NCBI RefSeq assembly: GCF_003515705.1
Contig: NZ_QWEH01000023.1
Span: 1 to 59,571 of the forward strand
Direction: 5' to 3'
DNA: 59,571 nucleotides
Origin: Oceanobacillus profundus
Lineage (GTDB): Bacteria > Bacillota > Bacilli > Bacillales > Amphibacillaceae
This document shows positions 25,162 through 34,826 of this stretch, in pieces. Below the pieces are notes generated by a model. It was not told the DNA's origin, did no database searches, and saw nothing but the letters and a program-made list of their open reading frames with translations. Within the stretch, counting starts at the first letter, position 1, and the number at the start of each line of letters is the position of its first letter. The position numbers and the translations under genes were made by a program.

Positions 25162-26472
25162 ATGGAATGGATTGTAATTGTTTCCGTGCTTGTAATGACA
25201 ATTTTATGTTTACTGCGCGTGAACGTAATTATAGCCATTATTGCTGCGTCGATTGTAGCAGGATTAATGGCGGGATTAAGTCTGGTAGATTCAATTGAAA
25301 TGATGGTAAGTGGAATGGGGGCAGCATCGAATACTGCATTGAGTTATATTCTTCTAGGTGCGTTTGCTGTTGCAATTAGTTATACCGGCATTACAACGAT
25401 TTTAGTGAATTTTTTAATTCGCAAATTGACAGGTAAGAAAACAATGCTGGTACTTGCAATAGCCGGAGTTGCTTGTTTATCACAAAACGCAGTGCCAGTG
25501 CATATTGCTTTTATTCCAATTTTAATACCGCCTTTATTAAAATTGTTCGATGAAATGCGTTTAGACCGCCGTGCTGTGGCATCAGCCCTAACATTTGGTT
25601 TAAAAGCTCCATACATTATGATACCAGCAGGATTTGGGCTTCTCTTTCAAGGAATTATAGAAGAAGGCATGATACAAAATGGCACTTTTATTACTGAGAA
25701 CGAAGTATCACTAGCGATGCTTATCCCAGGAAGCGGGATGATTGTTGGCTTATTTATCGCTATTTTTATTACTTATCGAAAAGATAGAGATGCAATACCT
25801 GGAGCTGGTGGAACAGAATCTACAATTACAACAGCAACGACAGAGAGCGTCCCATTTAATAAGCAGCATTTGTTTACAATAATAGCTATTTTGGGCGCAT
25901 TAGCTGTACAGCTGGTTACCCAAAACCTTATCGCAGGTGCCTTAACTGGACTTGTGCTTATGTTTTTATTCTTCGTTATCCCCTTTAAAAAAGGTGACAA
26001 GGTGATGACAGAAGGAATTGGCATGATGGGAACAATCGCATTTGTTATGCTTGTCGCATCAGGATATGGAGAGGTTCTAAATGAAACAGGAGCGGTAGAA
26101 GCGCTTGTTGAATTGAGTTCTGGCTATTTAAACAACAATAAAGTACTTATTGCCTTTATTTTATTATTAGTTGGCTTATTAATCACAATGGGGATTGGTT
26201 CTTCATTTGGAACGATTCCAATTATTGCAGCTTTGTATGTACCAATTTGTATTGCTGCTGGATTTTCGCCAATGGCAACTGCGGCATTAATTGGAACAGC
26301 GGGAGCACTTGGGGACGCAGGTTCTCCTGCATCGGACAGCACACTTGGACCTACATCTGGTCTGAATGCAGACGGAAAGCATCACCATATATGGGATACT
26401 TGTGTGCCGACCTTCCTCCATTATAATATTCCGTTATTTATATTTGGATGGATAGCAGCACTTATTTTGTAA
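25162..26472 (+). CDS. Na+/H+ antiporter family protein, YuiF-like
   Basis: A 436-residue polytopic membrane protein with roughly eleven helices. It shows the two-fold inverted family pattern: an N-terminal half with LSQNAVPVHIAFIPILIPPL and a C-terminal half with GSSFGTIPIIAALYVPI and ALGDAGSPASDSTLGPTSG. A helix break in the middle (residues ~215-235) is a hydrophilic Thr/Ser-rich loop. AGGGGGAAG precedes the ATG. Members are annotated as Na+/H+ antiporters, but amino acid transport has also been proposed for relatives, so the substrate is open. Single gene. Confidence 0.75.
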   Translation: MEWIVIVSVLVMTILCLLRVNVIIAIIAASIVAGLMAGLSLVDSIEMMVSGMGAASNTALSYILLGAFAVAISYTGITTILVNFLIRKLTGKKTMLVLAIAGVACLSQNAVPVHIAFIPILIPPLLKLFDEMRLDRRAVASALTFGLKAPYIMIPAGFGLLFQGIIEEGMIQNGTFITENEVSLAMLIPGSGMIVGLFIAIFITYRKDRDAIPGAGGTESTITTATTESVPFNKQHLFTIIAILGALAVQLVTQNLIAGALTGLVLMFLFFVIPFKKGDKVMTEGIGMMGTIAFVMLVASGYGEVLNETGAVEALVELSSGYLNNNKVLIAFILLLVGLLITMGIGSSFGTIPIIAALYVPICIAAGFSPMATAALIGTAGALGDAGSPASDSTLGPTSGLNADGKHHHIWDTCVPTFLHYNIPLFIFGWIAALIL

Positions 26473-26528
26473 TGTGAATAATTAAATAGCATGTAGGAAA
26501 AGGTAAGAAAAAAACTAGGTGGGTTGTT

Positions 26529-27320
26529 ATGCGGAAATTTACGTTAAAATCAATCATCGTTTTTCTTGCCTTTTTCATTTGCTTTATGGAGCCGGGCACT
26601 ACCAGCGCATTTGGCTGGGGGTATAAAAAGAATTCCGATCACCAAATTCCAGAAATAGGTCATTATAAGGAATTGCTTGATCAATATGGCGCCTATTATG
26701 TAGATGATTCCGGTGCGAAAAATATATACCTTACATTTGATAATGGATATGAGCAGGGATATACAGCGGATATTTTAAAAGTGTTGAAACAGGAAAAGGT
26801 ACCGGCAACATTTTTCATAACCGGGCATTATGTAGAAAGTGAACCCGATCTTGTGAAGCGGATGGTTGATGAAGGACATATTATTGGAAATCATTCTTAC
26901 CATCATCCTGACTTTACGATTATGAATAAAGAATCGATTAAAAAGGAATTGGAAACCTTAGAGGAATCAGTAGCAGAATTAACGGATCAAAAGGAAATAA
27001 AATTTCTTCGACCACCCCGTGGTGTTTTTAATGAAAACACATTACGATGGTCAAATGAACTAGGGTTAATTCATGTGTTTTGGTCACTAGCCTTTGCTGA
27101 TTGGAAAATTGCAGATCAAAAAGGCTGGGAGTATGCTTATGAGCAAATAATGGAGCAAATGCATCCAGGGGCAATTATATTGCTTCATGCTGTGTCATCA
27201 GACAATGCCCAAGCACTCGAGCAAGTCATCAAGGAATTAAAAAAACAAGGATATACGTTCAAAAGCCTTGATGATTTACTATTAAATGATATGCTGCCAA
27301 ATGGAATGTTTGGACTGTAG
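26529..27320 (+). CDS. pdaA: Peptidoglycan N-acetylmuramic acid deacetylase PdaA (spore cortex delta-lactam)
   Basis: Exported NodB-type deacetylase that makes muramic-delta-lactam in spore cortex, needed for germination. The 263-residue length equals B. subtilis PdaA. Signal peptide residues 1-27 (cleavage after TSA). Active-site motifs: TFDNGYEQGYT with Asp71 (the Asn72 variant is characteristic of PdaA), metal ligands His122 and His126 in NHSYHHPD, RPPRGVFNENTL and the final LLHAVSSDN. AGGTGGG precedes the ATG. Evidence that the organism sporulates. No partner cwlD adjacent. Confidence 0.93.
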   Translation: MRKFTLKSIIVFLAFFICFMEPGTTSAFGWGYKKNSDHQIPEIGHYKELLDQYGAYYVDDSGAKNIYLTFDNGYEQGYTADILKVLKQEKVPATFFITGHYVESEPDLVKRMVDEGHIIGNHSYHHPDFTIMNKESIKKELETLEESVAELTDQKEIKFLRPPRGVFNENTLRWSNELGLIHVFWSLAFADWKIADQKGWEYAYEQIMEQMHPGAIILLHAVSSDNAQALEQVIKELKKQGYTFKSLDDLLLNDMLPNGMFGL

Positions 27321-27380
27321 CGGAAACACTCGAGGAATGTTTATTGTGGAATGAAGGACAACTGTTTTTCCTAAAAACTT

Positions 27381-27498
27381 TATCACGGTTGATCTTTCTC
27401 AGTTTATGTTATTAATCGACCGTGACAGCTCATCTCTCGGTCGATACTTTTTGCTGTATCAAATCAATCAGCCGTGATAGCCTATTTCTTCGGCTGAT
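27381..27498 (+). repeat. Two tandem structured hairpins with compensatory changes
   Basis: Unit 1: ATCGACCG (27415-27422) / CGGTCGAT (27438-27445). Unit 2: ATCAGCCG (27467-27474) / CGGCTGAT (27491-27498). Both loops begin TGA(C/T)AGC and are 15-16 bases. The two base-pair differences between the stems compensate each other. Upstream TATCACGGTTGAT (27381-27393) can also pair with the 5' side of unit 1 (ATCGACCGTGA), giving an alternative fold. Unit 1 is followed by CTTTTT and could end pdaA transcription. The rest of 27321-27749 holds two more hairpins and no gene. Confidence 0.6.
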
Positions 27499-27552
27499 TG
27501 AGTAATTATATAACAGCAGTTACTTGAGATTTAAAATAATATCAATTTACAG

Positions 27553-27584
27553 GATCAAATCGAATTATCGATTTGGTCTTTTTT
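27553..27584 (+). terminator. Intrinsic terminator after pdaA region
   Basis: GATCAAATCG, loop AATTAT, CGATTTGGTC and TTTTTT. A further hairpin CCCACTT/AAGTGGG with inner AAAAC/GTTTT follows at 27600-27629. Confidence 0.8.
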
Positions 27585-27749
27585 AATTAGTAGGAAACCC
27601 CCACTTCAAAAACGGACGTTTTAAGTGGGAGGAAGGTTCATTCAGAGCTCTTTTCAGCACCACCAAATCAAATAAGTTGAGAGAAATTTTCCAAAGACTT
27701 TTATGTTAAAGTTAATGGAGAGAATGGATTATTAAGGGAGGTATGCTTT

Positions 27750-28304
27750 ATGTATAAGGCAATCATTAATGAGGACACTTATATCTCCATCTTTGAACCA
27801 AGGCATGCGGAAGCATTATATCATCTTATTGATGGAAGCCGTGACAGTATAGGGGAGTGGCTCTCATTCCCCGCAAAAACAAACAATATTAAAGACACAA
27901 GATTATTCATAGAAAAGTCACTGAAAAGACTATCCGAAAACAATGGGTATTGGGCAGGTATTTGGTACAATGAAATACTCGTCGGTTCGATAGGGTATTT
28001 ATATATTGACTGGACTGCGAGAAAAACTGAAATCGGGTATTGGCTGGGAGATGACTATGCAGGAAAAGGACTGGTTACTTGCGCTTGTCAAAAGCTTATT
28101 AATCATGCATTTATGGATTTAGAACTAAGAAAGATTGAAATCAATGTAGCATCAAAAAACACGAAAAGCAAAGCAATACCAGAGCGCTTAGGTTTCAAAA
28201 AAGAGGGAATTATTCGCAACTTTGAGTATTTAAACAGTGAATACCTAGACAGGACTGTTTATGGATTACTCAAAGAAGAATGGACTATAAACAGAAATCC
28301 TTAG
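27750..28304 (+). CDS. GNAT acetyltransferase, RimJ/RimL (YdaF) type
   Basis: A 184-residue acetyltransferase. The acetyl-CoA-binding motif A is IGYWLGDDYAGKGLVTCACQ (residues ~94-113), followed by LRKIEINVASKNTKSKAIPE and RLGFKKEGIIRNFEYLNSEY. This is the ribosomal-protein-serine/alanine N-acetyltransferase layout also seen in B. subtilis YdaF; substrate unknown. GGGAGG precedes the ATG. Single gene between the structured region after pdaA and the acyl-CoA synthetase. Confidence 0.88.
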   Translation: MYKAIINEDTYISIFEPRHAEALYHLIDGSRDSIGEWLSFPAKTNNIKDTRLFIEKSLKRLSENNGYWAGIWYNEILVGSIGYLYIDWTARKTEIGYWLGDDYAGKGLVTCACQKLINHAFMDLELRKIEINVASKNTKSKAIPERLGFKKEGIIRNFEYLNSEYLDRTVYGLLKEEWTINRNP

Positions 28305-28370
28305 TTTTTATTTATATAAATATTCTTAATTATTTGTTACAATGTAAATAATTATTGTGGGAGGGGATAC

Positions 28371-29948
28371 ATGGTGAATCGGAGAGACCTAATCGCGCCA
28401 ACAGATTATAATATTGTAATGGAGATGGAAAAGCATGCTACAAATACAGAACGAACGGCACTAATATGGGAAAATGAAAAAGGTCATACAAAAGAAGTGA
28501 CCTATGAACAATTAATGAAAAACGTTAATAAAATAGGTAATGCCTTTCTTGAAAAAGGACTAAGGCAAGGAGATAAAGTACTTATAATGGTACCTCGACT
28601 AATCGAGGCTTATGAAGTATATTTGGCAGCAATCAAAGTCGGGGTTATTGTTATTCCAAGCTCTGAAATGCTAAAAACAAAAGACTTGCAATACCGTGTA
28701 AGCCATGGTGAAGTGCGTGGAATAATCAGCTATTATCCTTACGTAGAACAATATAAGGATATTGAGGAGTATGATGAGCTAATCAAATTTGTGGTTGGTG
28801 AGACTCGGGATGATTTTTATTTTTTAGATGAACTACGAGAACAACAATCTGATGTACTAGAGATTGCATCGACAACAAAGGATGATATTGCTTTTATCTC
28901 CTATACTTCTGGTACAACAGGAAGTCCAAAAGGTGTTGTTCATACACATGGTTGGGGCTATGCGCATTTAAGGACGGCTCCAGAGCATTGGCTTTCTATT
29001 AAAGAGGGAGATAGAGTATGGGCAACGGCTGGACCTGGTTGGCAGAAATGGATATGGACTCCGTTTTTATCTGTGCTTGGTACAGGGGCAACTGGATTTA
29101 TTTATCACGGAAAATTTGATGCACAAAAATATTTAAGCATTTTAGAGAAGCAAGCAATCAATGTCCTGTGCTGTACGCCAACAGAATATCGAATGATGGC
29201 AAAAGTAGATACGATTAGCAAATATAATCTTTCGGCTTTAACAAGTGCTGTATCTGCTGGTGAACCATTGAATGTGGAGGTTATTGATGTATTCCGCAAG
29301 TATTTCAATATCACAGTTCGCGATGGCTATGGTCAAACTGAAAACACATTACTATTGGGAGTAATGAAAGGAATGAAAGTGAAACCTGGTTCCATGGGCA
29401 AACCAACTCCAGGTAACGATGTGGAAATTGTTGATGACAAAGGTCAACCAGTCTCAACGAATGAAGTTGGTGATATTGCTGTGAAATTAGATAGTCCAGC
29501 TCTTTTCAGAGAGTACTATAAAGATATTGAGCGGACAAAGCATTCTCGCCGTGGAGATTACTACATCACTGGAGACAGGGCACGCAAAGATGAGGATGGC
29601 TATTTTTGGTTTGAGGGAAGAAGCGATGATATTATAATTAGCTCTGGCTATACGATTGGTCCATTTGAAGTGGAAGATGCTTTGGTCAAACATCCATATG
29701 TTCAGGAATGTGCTGTTGTCGCAAGTCCGGATGAGATTCGAGGAAGTATTGTCAAAGCATTTGTCGTATTAAAAAATAATATAGATCATGACGAAACAGC
29801 ATTGGTCAAAGAATTACAAGAGCATGTTAAAGCATTAACAGCACCATATAAATATCCAAGGGAAATTGAGTTTCTAGACGAGCTTCCAAAAACAACCTCC
29901 GGAAAAATCAGGCGTGTTGAACTACGCCAAAGGGAAGCTGTTAAATAA
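28371..29948 (+). CDS. AMP-forming acyl-CoA synthetase (medium-chain type)
   Basis: A 525-residue adenylate-forming enzyme that activates a carboxylic acid to its CoA thioester. Motifs: ISYTSGTTGSPKGVVHTH (P-loop A3), DGYGQTENTLL (A5), YYITGDRARKDEDGYFWFEG (A7-A8), RSDDIIISSGYTIGPFEVE and the catalytic lysine in PKTTSGKIRRVELR near the C-terminus. Sequence is closer to medium-chain acyl/acetoacetyl or AcsM/YtcI-type synthetases than to acetyl-CoA synthetase; the substrate cannot be read off. The ATG at 28371 follows GGGAGGGG; a GTG directly behind it is the alternative start. Confidence 0.88.
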   Translation: MVNRRDLIAPTDYNIVMEMEKHATNTERTALIWENEKGHTKEVTYEQLMKNVNKIGNAFLEKGLRQGDKVLIMVPRLIEAYEVYLAAIKVGVIVIPSSEMLKTKDLQYRVSHGEVRGIISYYPYVEQYKDIEEYDELIKFVVGETRDDFYFLDELREQQSDVLEIASTTKDDIAFISYTSGTTGSPKGVVHTHGWGYAHLRTAPEHWLSIKEGDRVWATAGPGWQKWIWTPFLSVLGTGATGFIYHGKFDAQKYLSILEKQAINVLCCTPTEYRMMAKVDTISKYNLSALTSAVSAGEPLNVEVIDVFRKYFNITVRDGYGQTENTLLLGVMKGMKVKPGSMGKPTPGNDVEIVDDKGQPVSTNEVGDIAVKLDSPALFREYYKDIERTKHSRRGDYYITGDRARKDEDGYFWFEGRSDDIIISSGYTIGPFEVEDALVKHPYVQECAVVASPDEIRGSIVKAFVVLKNNIDHDETALVKELQEHVKALTAPYKYPREIEFLDELPKTTSGKIRRVELRQREAVK

Positions 29949-29961
29949 AGTATACCCAACG

Positions 29962-29990
29962 ATCTCGACTAATAACTAGTCGGGATTTTT
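29962..29990 (+). terminator. Terminator of the acyl-CoA synthetase gene
   Basis: ATCTCGACTA pairs with TAGTCGGGAT across a 5-base loop, followed by TTTT. Confidence 0.85.
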
Positions 29991-30020
29991 CACTTTTTAT
30001 AAAAAAATTTATCAAAACAC

Positions 30021-30080
30021 TTGAAAGTCAAAAAAGGTCAGAGTATAATGTAGTTAAGGTCAAAGATAGTCAAAGTCAAA
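30021..30080 (+). promoter_or_regulatory. clpE promoter with two CtsR operators
   Basis: TTGAAA (30021-30026), a 17-base spacer and TATAAT (30044-30049) form a good sigma-A promoter. Operator 1, AGTCAAA-AAA-GGTCAGA (30026-30042), fills the spacer; operator 2, GGTCAAA-GAT-AGTCAAA (30058-30074), covers the start region and matches the CtsR heptad repeat (A/G)GTCAAA-N3-(A/G)GTCAAA exactly. A further GTCAAA follows at 30075. Heat and misfolded-protein induction through CtsR is therefore expected. Confidence 0.93.
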
Positions 30081-30120
30081 CCTGAGAACGATATGGAATA
30101 TTTCCAAGGAGGAATGGAAA

Positions 30121-32259
30121 ATGAAATGTCAACAATGTGGAACAAATGAAGCAAATATAAATGCGCAAATGCAGATAAATAATCAGCGAGTGGAAATGCA
30201 CTTATGTGCTACATGTTTCCAAGAGCTTCAAGGAAAGATGATGAATTCAAATGACTTCTTTTCAAATTCTCCGTTCGGGGATTTCAATGAAGCATTTTCA
30301 AATAACTTCTTCCAAGGTAATGGAGCAAGCAAAACGGGAACACAAACAAAACAAAAAGCAAACAAAGGGAATGGCTTGATTGACCAATTAGCAAAAAATC
30401 TAAATGATGCAGCACGTGCTGGTAGCATTGATTCTGTAATCGGCCGTGATAAAGAAATTAAACGAGTTATTGAGACTTTAAATAGAAGAACAAAAAATAA
30501 TCCGGTTCTTATCGGGGAACCAGGTGTTGGTAAAACAGCAATCGCAGAGGGACTAGCAGTTAAAATTGTAGAAGGCAATGTACCTGCGAAGCTGCTCAAT
30601 AAAGAAATTTACTTGCTTGACGTTGCTTCACTTGTAGCGAATACAGGAATACGCGGACAATTTGAAGAACGTATGAAAAAACTGATTGAAGAATTGCAAG
30701 CACGTGAAAATGTTATCTTGTTTGTCGATGAAATTCATCTAATCGTCGGTGCTGGGACTGCAGAAAGTTCCCAAATGGATGCAGGAAATATCCTAAAGCC
30801 GGCACTAGCTCGTGGTGAACTGCAATTAATCGGTGCTACGACATTGAAAGAGTACCGTCAAATTGAAAAGGATGCGGCACTAGAACGCCGTTTGCAGCCA
30901 ATCATGGTCAATGAACCTTCGCAAGAAGATGCTATTCAAATCTTAAATGGAATCAAAGATCGTTATGAAGCATTCCATGAAGTTCGATATTCAGATGAGG
31001 TTGTTCGTGCATTTGTGACACTATCAAGTCGCTATATTCAAGATCGTTTCCTGCCAGATAAAGCAATTGACTTGATGGATGAGGTTGGATCACGTCTAAA
31101 TCTTGCAAATGCTCAAAAAGATTCCGATTCCTTGCAGAAACGTTTAGATGAGGTAGTCAAAGAGAAGCAAGAAGCGGCAGAAAAAGAAGAATATGAACGT
31201 GCTGCGAATCTAAGATATCAGGAAATTCAATTACAAAAGCAAGTTGAAAAAGCCGTAGACGGTGAAAAAGTACTGGATGTCGACATCTCAGATATTCAAT
31301 TAATAGTCGAAGAGAAAACAGGCATCCCAGTAACGAAAATGCAAGCAGATGAACAAGCAAAAATGAAAAATATTGCTGAAAACCTGCGTAAGAAAGTAAT
31401 TGGTCAGGATGAAGCAGTTGATAAAGTTGCTAAAGCAATCCGCCGTAGTCGTGCAGGACTAAAAGCGAAAGATCGCCCGATTGGATCCTTCTTATTTGTC
31501 GGACCAACTGGTGTAGGGAAAACCGAACTGACAAAAGTATTAGCAGAAGAATTATTTGGTACGCGTGACTCGATGATTCGTCTTGATATGAGTGAGTACA
31601 TGGAAAAACACGCTGTGTCTAAGATTATTGGATCACCTCCAGGCTATGTTGGTCATGAAGAGGCAGGACAACTAACTGAGCGTGTTCGCCGTAATCCATA
31701 TTCTATCCTGCTTTTGGATGAGATTGAAAAAGCACATCCAGACGTACAGAATATGTTCCTGCAAATTATGGAAGATGGTCATTTGACCGATTCACATGGC
31801 AGAAAGGTCAGCTTCAAAGAAACTGTGATTATTATGACAAGTAACGCAGGAACTGGAGTGAAATCAGTCAATGTTGGCTTTAACAGTGATCGTCATGAAT
31901 CTGTATCAACATTGGAAAACCTAAGTGACTACTTTAAACCAGAATTCTTGAACCGTTTCGATGCAATTGTTAACTTTAATGAGTTAGCAGAAAAAGATCT
32001 ATTAAAAATTGTAGATTTAATGCTAAAAGATCTTGAAGAAACGATTGAGGAAAATAATATTCACATTACAATTTCAGATGAAGCGAAGCAAGAGCTCGTT
32101 AAACAAGGCTATGATGTACGATTCGGTGCAAGACCATTACGTCGTGTCATCCAAGATAAAATTGAAGATCAATTAACAGATTTAATTCTAGAAGAAGAAA
32201 CAGTCGATAATGTGCATGTCGATGCTGTTGATCAGGAGATTGTCGTTCAGAAAAAGTAA
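30121..32259 (+). CDS. clpE: ATP-dependent Clp protease ATPase subunit ClpE
   Basis: A 712-residue Clp/Hsp100 unfoldase that feeds substrates to ClpP. The N-terminal zinc finger (Cys3, Cys6, Cys29, Cys32 in CQQCGTNEA and HLCATCF) is the mark of ClpE. Two AAA+ modules follow: [14 protein letters not shown] with [10 protein letters not shown], and [14 protein letters not shown] with [11 protein letters not shown]; between them is a short UVR-type coiled region (residues ~335-390). AAGGAGG precedes the ATG. Controlled by the CtsR sites upstream; the ctsR-mcsAB-clpC operon is not in the window. Confidence 0.97.
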   Translation: MKCQQCGTNEANINAQMQINNQRVEMHLCATCFQELQGKMMNSNDFFSNSPFGDFNEAFSNNFFQGNGASKTGTQTKQKANKGNGLIDQLAKNLNDAARAGSIDSVIGRDKEIKRVIETLNRRTKNNPVLIGEPGVGKTAIAEGLAVKIVEGNVPAKLLNKEIYLLDVASLVANTGIRGQFEERMKKLIEELQARENVILFVDEIHLIVGAGTAESSQMDAGNILKPALARGELQLIGATTLKEYRQIEKDAALERRLQPIMVNEPSQEDAIQILNGIKDRYEAFHEVRYSDEVVRAFVTLSSRYIQDRFLPDKAIDLMDEVGSRLNLANAQKDSDSLQKRLDEVVKEKQEAAEKEEYERAANLRYQEIQLQKQVEKAVDGEKVLDVDISDIQLIVEEKTGIPVTKMQADEQAKMKNIAENLRKKVIGQDEAVDKVAKAIRRSRAGLKAKDRPIGSFLFVGPTGVGKTELTKVLAEELFGTRDSMIRLDMSEYMEKHAVSKIIGSPPGYVGHEEAGQLTERVRRNPYSILLLDEIEKAHPDVQNMFLQIMEDGHLTDSHGRKVSFKETVIIMTSNAGTGVKSVNVGFNSDRHESVSTLENLSDYFKPEFLNRFDAIVNFNELAEKDLLKIVDLMLKDLEETIEENNIHITISDEAKQELVKQGYDVRFGARPLRRVIQDKIEDQLTDLILEEETVDNVHVDAVDQEIVVQKK

Positions 32260-32270
32260 TAGCTTAAGTG

Positions 32271-32302
32271 AAACCCGCTGCGTGTTTGCAGCGGGTTTTT
32301 TT
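32271..32302 (+). terminator. clpE terminator
   Basis: AAACCCGCTGC and GCAGCGGGTTT around a 6-base loop, then a T run. Confidence 0.92.
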
Positions 32303-32433
32303 TGTTTATGTAAGTTAGGGAATTAAATTTAACGGCTTTATACTATTTGAAAGTGCGGACCAGTTACCCGTGGTATAAGATCTTGTGACCCCAGATGGAG
32401 AGACCTGTGACCAGGTAAAGAGAAACCGCGGCC

Positions 32434-32767
32434 ATTCGGTAACTCATAAAGGAGATGAGTGCCCGAATAAAGAAAAATCGAGGTAATTTGGTAACACATA
32501 AAGATGATGAGTGCCCGAATAAAGGAAAATCGAGGTAATTTGGTAACTCATAAAGGAGATGAGTGCCCGAATAAAAAGAAATCGAGGCCATTCGGTAACT
32601 CATAAAGGAGATGAGTGCCCGAATAAAAAGAAATCGAGGCCATTCGGTAATTCATAAAGATGATGAGTGCCCGAAGAAAGAAAAATCGAGGTAATTTGGT
32701 AACACATAAAGATGATGAGTGCCCGATTAAAGAGAAAACGAGGCCATTCGGTAACTCAGAACCACGA
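32434..32767. repeat. 52-bp tandem array, seven copies, each a hairpin
   Basis: The anchor GGTAA recurs every 52 bases at 32438, 32490, 32542, 32594, 32646, 32698 and 32750; the last copy is cut. Each unit can fold as ATT(C/T)GG-ta-ACTCAT / ATGAGT-gc-CCGAAT with a 7-base loop AAAG(GAG/ATG). C/T changes in the left arm keep pairing through G-T. Poorly conserved copies may extend left to about 32386. Units alternate between two sequence variants. No spacers, so not CRISPR, and no convincing reading frame. The rest of 32303-33007 (32303-32385, 32768-33000) shows no gene. Confidence 0.9.
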
Positions 32768-33007
32768 TTCTACATTAGGCTGTGTCTAGGAATCCATCCT
32801 TTCCTAATAATCTCTCCAGAATAAAGTTATTTTACCGTAATTCGAAAATGCTCAGACCGCGTTATTTTTGCTGTAACAAGTGATAAAAACACTGTTGTCG
32901 CAGCCTTCAATACTAATATTCAACCCAAAATATCCCTACAATAAAAAGCTAATAACATATGAACATTCGTAAAAGCTATAACAAACAGCGAAAAAAGGAT
33001 GTTTTTT

Positions 33008-33877
33008 ATGAAAAGATGGCTATCAGTAATTATCATTATTCATATTTGCCTAATTGCTTATCCTAATAATAGTTATAGTGAAGATACCCCAAATATGCAG
33101 GTGCATTTTATTGATGTTGGTCAAGGAGATAGTATTCTAATTGAAACGCCTTTAGATAAAACAATTTTAATTGATGGCGGGCCACCCGGGTCTGGGAAAA
33201 AAATCATCTCGTACTTAAAAAGCCAAGGTATTGCTGAATTAGATTTATTAGTTGCAACACATCCAGATATGGATCACATTGGCGGTCTTCCGGAAGTGAT
33301 GAAAGCTGTCACTGTCAATGAAATTCTCGATACGGGAAAGCTTCATCCAACAAGAACTTTTGCTAAATATATATCGGAAATAAGAAAACAGAATATCCCA
33401 GTTCAAATCGCAGAAAAAAATGACACGATTGAAATTGATCCACTGATTAATATTGAAATCTGGAATGCCTATGAAAAATTTAAAAACAATAATAAGTCAT
33501 CGATTGTATTAAAGGTTTCCTATAAGGAGATGGATTTTTTATTAATGAGTGATGTAGAGAAACAACAGGAGAAAAAAATAATGGAAGATTATGATGTTGA
33601 ATCCGAAATAATAAAAGTTGGACATCATGGGTCAAAGACAAGCTCATCATTAGAATTTTTACAAGAAGTCAATCCTGAGATAGCTATTCTTACCTATAGT
33701 AAAGATAATAATTATGGACATCCAGTAGACCAGGTGATTGACAATTTATATAGTGTAAATGCCCTTATTTATTCGACTGCGGCGCTCGGCGATCTGGTCA
33801 TTTATACAGACGGTGGAGGTTATTTTGTAATACCTAAAAAGGATCCGATTTCAAATATAATTAATGCTGCTAGTTAA
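33008..33877 (+). CDS. Secreted metallo-beta-lactamase-fold hydrolase (ComEC C-terminal type)
   Basis: A 289-residue exported protein. Signal peptide residues 1-24 (RWLSVIIIIHICLIAY, cleavage after SYS). The MBL fold shows VHFIDVGQGDSILIETP, the metal motif THPDMDHIGGL, DTGK, LKVSYKEMDFLLMSDVE and VGHHGSKTSSSLEFL, as in the nuclease-like domain of ComEC/Rec2. No competence membrane domain is present, so it is a free-standing secreted version, perhaps a phosphodiesterase or nuclease. The ATG at 33008 is favoured: AAAAAGG is 9 bases before it but abuts the ATG at 32999. Confidence 0.88.
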   Translation: MKRWLSVIIIIHICLIAYPNNSYSEDTPNMQVHFIDVGQGDSILIETPLDKTILIDGGPPGSGKKIISYLKSQGIAELDLLVATHPDMDHIGGLPEVMKAVTVNEILDTGKLHPTRTFAKYISEIRKQNIPVQIAEKNDTIEIDPLINIEIWNAYEKFKNNNKSSIVLKVSYKEMDFLLMSDVEKQQEKKIMEDYDVESEIIKVGHHGSKTSSSLEFLQEVNPEIAILTYSKDNNYGHPVDQVIDNLYSVNALIYSTAALGDLVIYTDGGGYFVIPKKDPISNIINAAS

Positions 33878-33963
33878 TTATTCTGACATTTTAATTTACA
33901 ATTTAATACAAAAATGATATCATATTAATATAAAAATAAAATCATTTTGGAAGGTGTGTTAAT

Positions 33964-34812
33964 ATGATTCATGAGAAAAAGGCTTGGATGATAAATGGCT
34001 TCATCGGTATTCTTCTCGTTGCATTGCTTTTGGCAGGTACGGTATTCAGTTTTGTTCAAGAACAGTTTGTACTAGGTGGAATTTGCTTAATCTTAGCTGT
34101 TACCTTAGGCAGTGGAATAACGCTTGTGCAGCCTAATCAGTCGGTTGTCGTTATATTTCTCGGTAAGTACATGGGGACAATACGACGAGAAGGTATTGTA
34201 GTTACGATTCCATTTTCAGTGAGGAGAACCATTTCACTACGTGTGCGAAACTTTAATAGCAATCGTTTGAAAGTAAATGATGTGAACGGGAATCCGATTG
34301 AGATAGCTGCAGTTATTGTGTTCAAAGTAGTGGATGCAGCAAAAGCGGTTTTTGATGTTGATAAATATGAACAGTTTGTCGAAATTCAAAGTGAAACAGC
34401 TATTCGAGCGGTTGCTACAAAGTACCCGTATGATACGTTTGAAAATGTTGAGCTTACACTACGCGGGAATGCAGAAGAAGTATCGAATGAATTAACAGTA
34501 GAACTCCAGGATCGTTTGAAAGTCGCTGGCGTTGAAGTGATTGAAGCACGATTGACACATCTTGCCTACTCAACAGAAATTGCTCAGGCAATGCTGCAGC
34601 GCCAGCAAGCAAGTGCAATTATCTCTGCACGTAAGCAAATCGTTGATGGTGCGGTCGGAATGGTGCAGGATGCGATTGAGCGAATTGAAAAAGAGGGGAT
34701 TGTTGACTTAGACGAGGAGCGCAGAGTTGCGATGATTAATAATTTACTCGTTGCGATTGTGTCAGATCATGGGACGCAGCCAGTGATCAATACTGGTTCA
34801 TTATATCAATAA
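33964..34812 (+). CDS. SPFH/band 7 domain membrane protein
   Basis: A 282-residue stomatin/flotillin-like protein. Two N-terminal membrane segments (residues ~10-55) are followed by [20 protein letters not shown] and the SPFH core up to [18 protein letters not shown], then a short helical tail. GGAAGGTG precedes the ATG. Upstream an AAAATGAT/ATCATTTT repeat (33910-33949) lies in the promoter region. It is followed 14 bases later by a ribbon-helix-helix protein, a pairing I have seen in other bacilli. Likely organises membrane microdomains; partner unknown. Confidence 0.88.
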   Translation: MIHEKKAWMINGFIGILLVALLLAGTVFSFVQEQFVLGGICLILAVTLGSGITLVQPNQSVVVIFLGKYMGTIRREGIVVTIPFSVRRTISLRVRNFNSNRLKVNDVNGNPIEIAAVIVFKVVDAAKAVFDVDKYEQFVEIQSETAIRAVATKYPYDTFENVELTLRGNAEEVSNELTVELQDRLKVAGVEVIEARLTHLAYSTEIAQAMLQRQQASAIISARKQIVDGAVGMVQDAIERIEKEGIVDLDEERRVAMINNLLVAIVSDHGTQPVINTGSLYQ

Positions 34813-34826
34813 AAGAGGGGGTATTT

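Noticed and set aside
32364..32603. 79-residue minus-strand frame
   Set aside because: It runs through the tandem array; periodic sequence explains the open frame.
32434..32767. CRISPR array
   Set aside because: Units are 52 bases and directly abutting with nearly identical sequence; no unique spacers and no cas genes nearby.
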